A DNA stretch of 7,739 bases from an uncultured Micrococcales bacterium (GTDB lineage Bacteria > Actinomycetota > Actinomycetes > Actinomycetales > Microbacteriaceae). The notes below the pieces were generated by a model. It was not told the origin of the DNA, did no database searches, and saw only the letters and a list, made by a program, of their open reading frames with translations. Shown in pieces: positions 1 to 5,931 of the stretch (position 1 is the first letter of the stretch; every line of letters starts with the position of its first letter). Made by a program: the position numbers and the translations under genes. The stretch is from the NCBI GenBank assembly GCA_903853515.1, contig CAINTU010000040.1:1-7739 (forward strand), read 5' to 3'.

Positions 1-624
1 GATTGCGCCCATCTTTTGCAAGATGGCAATTAGGTCCATGATTTCTGGCTCGATAGCAGCACCAGATAATTCGGTGACCCCCTGAGCGCGAGTCGCGGTT
101 AGCAAAACCTGCTCGGTTGCGCCAACCGATGGGTAAGGCAACGAAATCTTTGCCCCGTGCAAGCCGTTTGGTGCAGACATGCGAGTGCCGTTTGGCAGCT
201 TCTCGATGACCGCACCAAAATTGCGCAACACATCCAAGTGAAAATCGATTGGCCGATCGCCGATGTGGCAACCACCAAGGTCAGGAATAAAAGCCTCGCC
301 AAGTTGATGCAAAAGTGGGCCGCAAAAAAGAATAGGAATTCTCGAAGAACCAGCGTGGGCGTCTATGTCGACCATGCGAGCAGATTTCACGTTGGCCGGG
401 TCGAGTTTCATGGTGCCGTCGGCAGCGAAATCGATTTTTACGCCGTGCAACTCTAAGAGACGCTGAACTACTTCGACGTCGCTGATGGCCGGCACGTCAC
501 GCAATTCGCTCGCGGTGTCGCCAAGCAGGGCGGCAACCATAGCCTTGGTGACTAGATTTTTTGCGCCTTTTAGATCGACTCGGCCTTTTAGCGGTTTTCC
601 ACCGCGAACCGTGATCTGACTCAT
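1..624 (-). CDS. murA: UDP-N-acetylglucosamine 1-carboxyvinyltransferase MurA (3' part beyond window)
   Basis: MurA transfers enolpyruvate from PEP to UDP-GlcNAc, the first committed step of peptidoglycan synthesis in the cytoplasm. The first 208 codons are visible from ATG 624 to base 1 with no stop; the family is about 420-450 residues, so roughly half is present. Seen: GAKN at residues 20-23, with the Lys22/Asn23 pair at the same numbers as in E. coli; SSRIPILFCGPL at 93-104, whose Arg95 aligns with E. coli Arg91; GGCHIGDRPIDFH at 117-129, with Cys119 at the catalytic Cys115 position and Arg124 at Arg120; SVGATE near 147-152; EPEIMDL near 194-200. The start is supported by an AGGAGA just upstream that overlaps the leuD stop codon. 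It is the third gene of leuC-leuD-murA, 7 bp after leuD, so it is probably co-transcribed and coupled. The Cys form is the fosfomycin-sensitive type, unlike the Asp form of M. tuberculosis (family knowledge). Identification is very secure. Confidence 0.96.
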   Translation of the reverse strand, partial: MSQITVRGGKPLKGRVDLKGAKNLVTKAMVAALLGDTASELRDVPAISDVEVVQRLLELHGVKIDFAADGTMKLDPANVKSARMVDIDAHAGSSRIPILFCGPLLHQLGEAFIPDLGGCHIGDRPIDFHLDVLRNFGAVIEKLPNGTRMSAPNGLHGAKISLPYPSVGATEQVLLTATRAQGVTELSGAAIEPEIMDLIAILQKMGAI

Positions 625-627
625 CGC

Positions 628-633
628 TCTCCT
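628..633 (-). promoter_or_regulatory. murA ribosome binding site overlapping the leuD stop
   Basis: AGGAGA on the minus strand lies three bases before the murA ATG and includes two bases of the leuD TAG stop (632-634). It decides the murA start at 624. It also means ribosomes finishing leuD sit on the murA initiation region, so translational coupling is likely. Confidence 0.7.
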
Positions 634-1231
634 ATGGCCTAGCCGGCAAAGTCTTGGGGCGCCAAGACTCTCGTTTCGCTTCAAAGTCGGTGATCGACTG
701 TTCATCTCGAAGGGTCAAACCGATGTCGTCTAAGCCTTCGATCAGACGCCATCTAGTATATTCGTCAATCTCGAAAGGCACGACTAAGCCCCCGATTGAA
801 GCGGTTTTTGCCTCTAAATCAATGGTGATTTGAACCCCAGGATTCGCCTCAATGGCCGCCCACAGCGCCTCTGTGGCTTCTTCAGTGATTTGGCCAGCAA
901 CCAGACCCTGTTTGCCCGCGTTGCCCCTAAAAATGTCGGCAAACTTCGCAGAAAGCACCGCTTTGAAGCCATAGTCACGTAAAGCCCACACAGCGTGCTC
1001 GCGACTAGAACCGGTGCCAAAATCGGGGCCGGCAATCAAAACTTCGGCCTTTTTATAGGCTGGTTGGTTCAACACAAACTCAGGGTCGTTTCGCCACGAG
1101 GCAAACAGTGCGTCTTCAAAGCCGGTTTTTGTGATTCGCTTCAAATAAACCGCTGGGATAATCTGATCGGTGTCGACGTTCGAGCGTCTAAGCGGTGCGG
1201 CCACCGCACTAAAGGTCGTGAACTTTTGCAT
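632..1231 (-). CDS. leuD: 3-isopropylmalate dehydratase small subunit LeuD
   Basis: Small (swivel-domain) subunit of isopropylmalate isomerase. With LeuC it converts 2-isopropylmalate to 3-isopropylmalate in leucine synthesis, in the cytoplasm. The 199 residues match the usual length of about 200. Seen: NVDTDQIIPAVYLKRI at 18-33, the substrate and subunit-contact loop of the family; GPDFGTGSSREHAVWAL at 68-84, the conserved binding loop; FADIFRGNAGKQGL at about 97-110. The C-terminal RDEQSITDFEAKRESWRP tail is typical of LeuD. The ATG overlaps the leuC TAA by one base (TAATG), and a GAGG lies about 7 bases upstream within the leuC 3' end. This arrangement favours balanced synthesis of the two subunits. 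murA follows after 7 bp. Nothing is missing or odd. Confidence 0.97.
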   Translation of the reverse strand: MQKFTTFSAVAAPLRRSNVDTDQIIPAVYLKRITKTGFEDALFASWRNDPEFVLNQPAYKKAEVLIAGPDFGTGSSREHAVWALRDYGFKAVLSAKFADIFRGNAGKQGLVAGQITEEATEALWAAIEANPGVQITIDLEAKTASIGGLVVPFEIDEYTRWRLIEGLDDIGLTLRDEQSITDFEAKRESWRPKTLPARP

Positions 1232-2658
1232 TAGTTGGCCTCGTGCTCTGCGATTAGGTCAGCCACAGCCGAAAGTGTGCCGCGAATAGCGGTTGCGGCA
1301 GCCACCAGCGGCGAAACCAGGTGCGTTCTTGCGCCTTTGCCCTGGCGACCCTCAAAGTTGCGGTTGCTGGTCGAGGCTGCGCGCTCACCTGGGGCGAGCT
1401 GATCTGGGTTCATGCCAAGGCACATCGAGCAACCCGCAAATCGCCACTCGGCACCAAAATCTTTGAAAACTTGATCTAGACCCTCGGCTTCGGCTTGCAG
1501 GCGAACTCTCGCCGAGCCAGGCACAACGAGCATGCGCAACCCATCGGCTTTGGTTTGCCCCCTAATGATCTCGGCAGCTGCCCGCAAATCTTCGATGCGC
1601 GAGTTAGTGCACGAACCCAAAAAGACAGTGTCGACTTTGATGTCTTTCATTTTTGTGCCGGCCCGCAGATCCATGTATTCGAGGGCTCGTTCGGCCGCCG
1701 CGCGCTCATTCGGGTCACCAATGGTCTCAGGGTCTGGCACCCGCTCGTTTAGCGAAACGCCTTGACCGGGATTCGTGCCCCAGGTGACAAACGGATCAAG
1801 CGTGTTGGCGTCAAGAAAAACTTCGGCGTCAAACTTGGCGCCGACATCGGTTGGCAAGGTGCGCCAATATTCAACCGCGGCAAGCCAGTCAGCACCCTCA
1901 GGAGCGTGCGGACGACCCTTTAGGTATTCAAAAGTTTTTTCGTCAGGCGCAACCATGCCGGCGCGAGCGCCTGCCTCGATCGACATATTGCAAATCGTCA
2001 TGCGCGCTTCGATAGACAAGTCTTCGATGGCAGAGCCTCGGTACTCGAGCACGTATCCTTGGCCGCCACCGGTGCCAATTTTTGCAATCACCGCAAGGAT
2101 TATGTCTTTGGCGCTGACGCCTGGGCGCAGTTTTCCGTCGACATTGATGGCCATTGTTTTGAATGGGGTGAGCGGCAAAGTCTGAGTTGCCAGCACATGT
2201 TCGACCTCGCTGGTGCCGATGCCCATGGCCAGCGCGCCGAAAGCGCCGTGGGTCGAAGTGTGCGAATCACCACAAACCACTGTGATGCCAGGCATAGTCA
2301 GCCCAAGCTGTGGGCCGACCACGTGAACGATGCCCTGTTCGATATCGCCAAGCGAGTGAATTCGAATGCCGAACTCTTGAGCATTCTTGCGAAGAGCTTC
2401 GATTTGAGTGCGAGAAGTGACATCGGCAATTGGCTTATCGATATCGAGAGTGGGGGTGTTGTGATCTTCGGTGGCGATTGTGAGGTCGGGGCGTCGCACT
2501 TTGCGACCAGCCAAACGCAAGCCGTCAAAAGCTTGGGGGCTGGTTACCTCGTGCACCAAATGCAGGTCGATATACAAAAGGTCGGGCGCACCATCTTCGC
2601 CTTTGACGACCAAGTGGTCGTTCCACACCTTTTCGGCGAGTGTAAGCGGCTTGGTCAA
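1231..2658 (-). CDS. leuC: 3-isopropylmalate dehydratase large subunit LeuC (TTG start)
   Basis: Catalytic 4Fe-4S subunit of isopropylmalate isomerase (aconitase family), acting with LeuD in leucine synthesis. From the TTG at 2658 the protein is 475 residues beginning MTKPLTLAEKVW, which is how family members begin. The cluster ligands then fall at Cys350 (GSCTNSR), Cys410 and Cys413 (GCSMC), each within three residues of the E. coli positions 347/407/410. Other family blocks are TEDHNTPT at about 63-70, CGDSHTSTHGAFGALAMGIG at 129-148 and NRNFEGRQG near 432-440. A longer frame from ATG 2721 adds 21 residues (PTYLTAQLN...) unlike the family and collides with the start of the divergent transporter. 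The TTG has an AAAGG 8 bases upstream. It is the first gene of leuC-leuD-murA. Function is certain; the start is about 85 percent sure. Confidence 0.96.
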   Translation of the reverse strand: MTKPLTLAEKVWNDHLVVKGEDGAPDLLYIDLHLVHEVTSPQAFDGLRLAGRKVRRPDLTIATEDHNTPTLDIDKPIADVTSRTQIEALRKNAQEFGIRIHSLGDIEQGIVHVVGPQLGLTMPGITVVCGDSHTSTHGAFGALAMGIGTSEVEHVLATQTLPLTPFKTMAINVDGKLRPGVSAKDIILAVIAKIGTGGGQGYVLEYRGSAIEDLSIEARMTICNMSIEAGARAGMVAPDEKTFEYLKGRPHAPEGADWLAAVEYWRTLPTDVGAKFDAEVFLDANTLDPFVTWGTNPGQGVSLNERVPDPETIGDPNERAAAERALEYMDLRAGTKMKDIKVDTVFLGSCTNSRIEDLRAAAEIIRGQTKADGLRMLVVPGSARVRLQAEAEGLDQVFKDFGAEWRFAGCSMCLGMNPDQLAPGERAASTSNRNFEGRQGKGARTHLVSPLVAAATAIRGTLSAVADLIAEHEAN

Positions 2659-2666
2659 CTTAGCAA

Positions 2667-2671
2667 CCTTT
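2667..2671 (-). promoter_or_regulatory. leuC ribosome binding site (decides TTG start)
   Basis: AAAGG on the minus strand lies 8 bases before the TTG at 2658. It supports that codon over ATG 2721. I see no convincing minus-strand -10/-35 pair between leuC and the divergent gene: there is a TTGACT at 2686-2691, but no -10-like hexamer at the right distance. Confidence 0.55.
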
Positions 2672-2698
2672 GTTTTGAGGCTAAAAGTCAAGTTTAGT
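2670..2698 (+). promoter_or_regulatory. candidate promoter for the MFS transporter gene
   Basis: TTGTTT (2670-2675) and TTTAGT (2693-2698) are separated by exactly 17 bases on the plus strand, ahead of the ATG at 2720. Both hexamers are only partial matches to the sigma-70 consensus (3/6 and 4/6), and the resulting 5' leader would be about 15 bases. It is a weak candidate, placed in the roughly 60 bp divergent gap with leuC. Confidence 0.3.
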
Positions 2699-2719
2699 TG
2701 AGCGGTCAGGTAAGTTGGC

Positions 2720-3976
2720 ATGGTGAGCCACTATGACCTCGATTCCGTTCGATCAAGAACAATTCGCGTGTTGGCTCTTGGCCAGGTGCTGAGTGGTTTT
2801 GGGCTCGGCTCGGTGCTCTCGATTGGCTCGCTGTTAGCCAAAGATCTAAGCGGCAGCGAAGCCTGGGCTGGTGCCGCAGCTACCTTTTCGACCCTTGGCG
2901 CAGCCGTTTGGGCAATACCGCTCGCCCGGCTGGCCTATGCGCGCGGTCGGCGCAGGGCTCTGGCAACCGGTGCCACTTTGGCGATCACCGGCGCAGCGAC
3001 AGTAATCGCCGCGGCCCAGCTGAGGTTGTTCCCGCTTCTGCTTGTAGCGATTTTTCTGCTGGGTGCAGGCTCGGCGACAACGCTACAAGCTCGATTTGCC
3101 GCAACAGACATTCCAGCGCTCAAAAAAACTGGACGTTCAATTGGCATCGTCGTTTGGGCAACAACCGTTGGCGCGGTTACCGGCCCGAACCTTTTTGGCC
3201 CGGGTGAACAACTTGGCAAGTTATTGCACATGCCCCACATGACAGGGCCGTTTCTGTTCACAATCGTCGCCCAAATTTCGGCGACCACAGTTTTTTGGTT
3301 TGGGCTCAAGCCCGACCCACTGCTGCTGGCTAAAGAACTCGATGACCAGGCTGGGCGCGCTCGCCACCAAATTTCGCTGCGTTCGGCAATCGAAACTTTA
3401 AAACAAAACCCGATCGCCAGCTATGCGATTTTTAGCATCGCGCTTAGCCACATGGTGATGGTTTCGGTGATGTCGATGACACCTGTGCATATGCAAGACA
3501 TGGGTTTTGGCCTGGTGGTCGTAGGCTTCACAATCAGCCTGCACATCGCTGGCATGTATGCACTTTCACCGGTGATGGGTATTCTCGCCGACCGTTTCGG
3601 CAAAATACCGATCTTGCTAACCGGCCAAGTTATTTATCTATTTGCCATTGCTTTCGCCGGCTGGGGCTCGATGGATCGCCTCTATGTCACGATTGGGCTC
3701 GTTTTGCTTGGCCTCGGTTGGTCAGCTTCTACGGTTGCCGGTTCTGCGCTGTTGGCCTCAAGTTTGCCGGCTAACGAAAAGACCAATGTGCAAGGTCTGA
3801 GCGATTCGGTGATGAACCTGAGCGGCGCTATCGGCGGTGGTGTTGCAGGCACAGTCGTTGCAAACTTTGCATTTGCGGGGCTCAACGCGTTTGCGTTGAT
3901 ACCTGTGGTGCTGGTGACTATTGCGCTGCTAGCTGCTGCCAGGTTGGGCAGTTCACGCCGCCCTCTCGCGCTATAA
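2720..3976 (+). CDS. MFS transporter, 12 transmembrane segments, substrate unknown
   Basis: Cytoplasmic-membrane major facilitator superfamily carrier of 418 residues, the normal length. Twelve hydrophobic segments can be drawn at roughly 16-39, 48-70, 80-100, 103-123, 140-160, 177-196, 232-254, 263-284, 296-314, 320-342, 362-383 and 388-408, with the expected longer cytoplasmic loop (197-231) between the two six-helix halves. Degenerate motif A appears after TM2 as LARLAYARGRRRA (68-80), and a better copy after TM8 as GILADRFGK (287-295). RFAATD (125-130) and VVWATTVGAVTGPNLFGPG (144-162) resemble many uncharacterised actinobacterial MFS proteins. The ATG has an AGG about 9 bases upstream; GTG 2723 is an alternative start. 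It is divergent from leuC and overlaps the 3' end of the sugar kinase tail to tail. Neither neighbour fixes the substrate: a drug or metabolite exporter is the generic guess, and I make no specific call. Confidence 0.9.
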   Translation: MVSHYDLDSVRSRTIRVLALGQVLSGFGLGSVLSIGSLLAKDLSGSEAWAGAAATFSTLGAAVWAIPLARLAYARGRRRALATGATLAITGAATVIAAAQLRLFPLLLVAIFLLGAGSATTLQARFAATDIPALKKTGRSIGIVVWATTVGAVTGPNLFGPGEQLGKLLHMPHMTGPFLFTIVAQISATTVFWFGLKPDPLLLAKELDDQAGRARHQISLRSAIETLKQNPIASYAIFSIALSHMVMVSVMSMTPVHMQDMGFGLVVVGFTISLHIAGMYALSPVMGILADRFGKIPILLTGQVIYLFAIAFAGWGSMDRLYVTIGLVLLGLGWSASTVAGSALLASSLPANEKTNVQGLSDSVMNLSGAIGGGVAGTVVANFAFAGLNAFALIPVVLVTIALLAAARLGSSRRPLAL

Positions 3977-4814
3977 CCCACTCTGCACAGCGATTAGCCG
4001 TTTCGAGGCACTCTTGCATCGAATGCCCTTTGGCCAATGCTGCCAAAAAGGCACCGGTGTGCACATCGCCCGCACCTGTTGTGTCGAGCACAGTTGTTGT
4101 GCGTGAAGGCGCTGACTCGATAACTTGACCACCTAGGCGCAACTCACTGCCACGCGCACCACGTCGCACCAAAACCAAGCGATCTTCTTTGATATGAGGT
4201 TCGAGCACCGGGTATTCGCCCTCGTTGCAAGAAATCAACGCAGCATTCTGCCCAAACCACGCCAAAACTTCTTTATCGATTTGCGCGACCCACGGGCTCG
4301 GATCAAAAACGATTTTGCTCTCGATCAACCCACTCAAAATCAGTTCTTTGAAGGCAACCCTTGAACTTTCATATGCAAGTTCGTATCCAAGGATGTGCAG
4401 CCACGCGTCAGCTGGGTATTGATAGCTAGAAAGCTCAGCGAAGCTGCGGTTGGCCTCTGCGCCTGACTGGGTGATAAAGCTGCGCTGCCCGCTCGGCTCG
4501 ACAAGTGTGATGCACAAGCCGGTGTCGCCGCTAGAGAAGGCCTCGTTGGCAATCAGTTCTATGCCTTCAGCCGAATAGGCTGCGCGAACTTGATCGGCAC
4601 GTGGGCCCTTGCCGATTGGTGTGGCGTGTGCCACCTGCATGCCAAGCCTGGCGCAGGCGGTTTCAAGATTTAGCGAGCCACCAAGCAGAGTCACGGTGCG
4701 GCTAGCCACCACGTCGTCACCTGGCAAAGGCAGATTAGGCACAAAACTAATTTGGTCGATCAGCGCGCTGGCGGTCGAAATTAGTTTTTGCAGCCGAAAT
4801 TCATCGAGATTCAT
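3918..4814 (-). CDS. PfkB-family (ribokinase-like) carbohydrate kinase
   Basis: ATP-dependent kinase of the PfkB/ribokinase family, phosphorylating a sugar, sugar derivative or nucleoside in the cytoplasm. It has 298 residues, standard for the family. Seen: an N-terminal segment with the family-type PLPGDDVVASR at 29-39; GGSLNLETACARLG at 45-58, the first signature, where the usual third Gly of GGxGxN is Leu while Asn49 is kept; NEGEY at 197-201; LVRRGARGSEL at 215-225; and the second signature DTTGAGDVHTGAF at 244-256 with catalytic base Asp250 and the GAGD anion hole. The exact substrate cannot be read from sequence. ATG 4814 has no clear Shine-Dalgarno, so initiation may be weak. The last 59 bp, including the stop, overlap the convergent MFS gene. 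A LacI-operator-like palindrome lies 20-29 bases before the start, which would suit sugar-responsive control. Family call is firm; substrate unknown. Confidence 0.93.
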   Translation of the reverse strand: MNLDEFRLQKLISTASALIDQISFVPNLPLPGDDVVASRTVTLLGGSLNLETACARLGMQVAHATPIGKGPRADQVRAAYSAEGIELIANEAFSSGDTGLCITLVEPSGQRSFITQSGAEANRSFAELSSYQYPADAWLHILGYELAYESSRVAFKELILSGLIESKIVFDPSPWVAQIDKEVLAWFGQNAALISCNEGEYPVLEPHIKEDRLVLVRRGARGSELRLGGQVIESAPSRTTTVLDTTGAGDVHTGAFLAALAKGHSMQECLETANRCAEWVIAREGGVNCPTWQQLAAQ

Positions 4815-4827
4815 CGATTCAAGTTAA

Positions 4828-4850
4828 CCGCAAAAAGCGCTTTGCTGCGG
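4828..4850. promoter_or_regulatory. LacI-family operator-like palindrome upstream of the PfkB kinase
   Basis: A perfect 10-bp palindrome AAAGCGCTTT (4834-4843) lies inside a larger imperfect inverted repeat with arms CCGCA (4828-4832) and TGCGG (4846-4850). A central CG flanked by A/T-rich arms is the usual core of LacI/GalR-family operators. Its place, 19 bases before the kinase ATG, suits repression. No regulator gene is in the window, and a chance palindrome or weak RNA hairpin is possible; no T-run follows it, so it is not a good terminator. Confidence 0.4.
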
Positions 4851-4854
4851 GGCT

Positions 4855-4896
4855 TAAAGACAAACTCGCTCCCGAGATTTGAACATCGAGAGCGAG
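4855..4896 (-). terminator. rho-independent terminator after tRNA-Glu
   Basis: On the minus strand CTCGCTC (rc of 4890-4896) pairs perfectly with GAGCGAG (rc of 4865-4871). A one-base mismatch and three more pairs follow (4873-4875 with 4886-4888), and the loop is about 10 bases. It is followed by the T-rich tract TTTGTCTTTA (rc of 4855-4864). It begins two bases after the encoded CCA of the tRNA, where a tRNA terminator is expected. It also separates the tRNA, and any read-through from the lipid kinase, from the sugar kinase. Confidence 0.78.
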
Positions 4897-4898
4897 AA

Positions 4899-4974
4899 TG
4901 GTGACCCCAGCGGGATTCGAACCCGCGCTACTGCCGTGAGAGGGCAGCGTCCTAGGCCGCTAAACGATGGGGCC
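4899..4974 (-). tRNA. tRNA-Glu (anticodon CTC)
   Basis: The 76-nt cloverleaf includes an encoded 3' CCA (4899-4901) and discriminator A at 4902. The acceptor GGCCCCA (4968-4974) pairs with TGGGGTC (4903-4909) with one G-T pair. The anticodon arm is CTGCC-CTCTCAC-GGCAG, giving anticodon CTC, which reads the Glu codon GAG. The T arm is GCGGG-TTCGAAT-CCCGC. The D-arm GTTTAGCGGCCTAGGAC is close to bacterial tRNA-Glu. It lies 69 bp after the lipid kinase stop on the same strand. A CATACT about 14 bases before the tRNA could be a -10, but no good -35 accompanies it. A terminator follows directly. Confidence 0.96.
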
Positions 4975-5043
4975 AAGGCAACCTGTCAAGTATGCCATAA
5001 CTCAACTGCCGGTTGCTAGTGTGTGCTCGAGGCTTGGCTAGAG

Positions 5044-5931
5044 TTAGGCCAAAACGCGCAGCAGGTCAGTTTCTACTAGGCAATCAACCGGCGAAGCCCC
5101 AACGTGTTCGCCGTCTGAATAGACCGGCATTCCCTCTGACTCGACTCGCACGTGCTTGGCGCGAACTATTTCGACCGCAGGGTGCTTTATGTGCTCGCCG
5201 GTATAAACGCTTGGGAATAGCTTGATCAACTCAAGCCGAGAGATGCTGTGCAAAATAAACAGGTCGAGTTCGCCATCGGTGAAACTTGCCGATGGTGCAA
5301 TCATCATTCCGCCACCATAGGCTGCGGTGTTGGTCACTGTGCACAAAATCGCTTCAAGTTCGCGTTCTGCGCCATCGAGCGTTAGTTGATACCTAATCGG
5401 TTTAAAGGCGGCCAGTTCGGCATACATAGATATTTTGTATCGGGCCTGACCAAGTGCCGTCCAACGGTTAGCGCGAGCGTTGACCAGTGCATCGAACCCT
5501 GCGCTCACCGCACCAAAGCTAAAAAACTCTCTGCTGTTCGATTTTGAGCGAATCACATCAACTTTGCGCGGTGAATCGAGTGCGCTGATAATTCTTTGCA
5601 CTCCGCTTTTCACATCGTGAATCGGCAGGCCAAGTGCATGTGCAGAATCATTGCCGGTGCCACTGGCAATCAAACCAACCGGAACCCCGGTTTCGGCACA
5701 GGCATTCACCCCGAGGTGAAACATGCCGTCGCCGCCTTGCACAACGAGTGCATCAATACTTCGCGCTGCCACAGCGGCCTTTGCGTTGGCGCTTGCGCTT
5801 TGATAATCGGCAGCCGAAAGATCGACTAGCTCTATTCCTGAAGCTTCGAAAGCTGAAAACGCCTCGTGGCCTTCGGCTAGTCCACGCCCTCTGCCCGAGG
5901 TTGGGTTCACCACTATTCCTAAGCGCGTCAT
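5044..5931 (-). CDS. diacylglycerol kinase-family lipid kinase (DagK/YegS/BmrU type)
   Basis: Soluble, probably membrane-associated lipid kinase of the DAGK catalytic family, likely phosphorylating diacylglycerol or a related lipid with ATP to recycle phosphatidate. From ATG 5931 it is 295 residues beginning MTRLGIVVNPTSGRGRG, exactly where the family's NPxSG nucleotide loop starts. Seen: NPTSGRG at 9-15; GGDGM at 66-70 (usual GGDGT, but Met is, as far as I recall, common in Micrococcales); GTGND at 91-95, the second ATP-site signature; DGELDLFIL at 219-227; and a C-terminal DGE at 273-275 that matches the catalytic base region of DgkB. The frame is open to ATG 6006, but those 25 extra residues are just the antisense of the ATPase end and lack similarity to the family. 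The ATG overlaps the TGA of the upstream ATPase-like gene as ATGA, so translation is probably coupled; the Shine-Dalgarno is poor. Lipid substrate uncertain. Confidence 0.92.
   Translation of the reverse strand: MTRLGIVVNPTSGRGRGLAEGHEAFSAFEASGIELVDLSAADYQSASANAKAAVAARSIDALVVQGGDGMFHLGVNACAETGVPVGLIASGTGNDSAHALGLPIHDVKSGVQRIISALDSPRKVDVIRSKSNSREFFSFGAVSAGFDALVNARANRWTALGQARYKISMYAELAAFKPIRYQLTLDGAERELEAILCTVTNTAAYGGGMMIAPSASFTDGELDLFILHSISRLELIKLFPSVYTGEHIKHPAVEIVRAKHVRVESEGMPVYSDGEHVGASPVDCLVETDLLRVLA

Noticed and set aside
2059..2697. A 212-codon plus-strand open frame opposite the 5' half of leuC
   Set aside because: It is antisense to a gene of certain function, has no recognisable protein features, and ends near the divergent promoter region.
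4899..4974. tRNA-Glu as an integration site for a mobile element
   Set aside because: No duplicated tRNA 3' end, integrase or foreign-looking gene appears next to it. The terminator and host-like genes on both sides indicate an ordinary locus.
4975..5003. A promoter for tRNA-Glu (CATACT as -10 and TTGACA nearby)
   Set aside because: CATACT is suitably placed, but no -35 lies 16-18 bases before it. The perfect TTGACA (rc of 4984-4989) lies downstream of it, too close to the tRNA to act as its -35. The signal is too weak to annotate.
4975..5043. A terminator between the lipid kinase and tRNA-Glu
   Set aside because: Only a short CAAC/GTTG stem can be drawn and no T-run follows, so transcription may read through into the tRNA and stop at the terminator beyond it.
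5722..5736. GGDGM instead of GGDGT in the lipid kinase as a possible loss of activity
   Set aside because: The rest of the motif, GTGND and the C-terminal DGE are intact, and as far as I recall Met at this position is common among Micrococcales homologues, so it is not evidence for inactivity.
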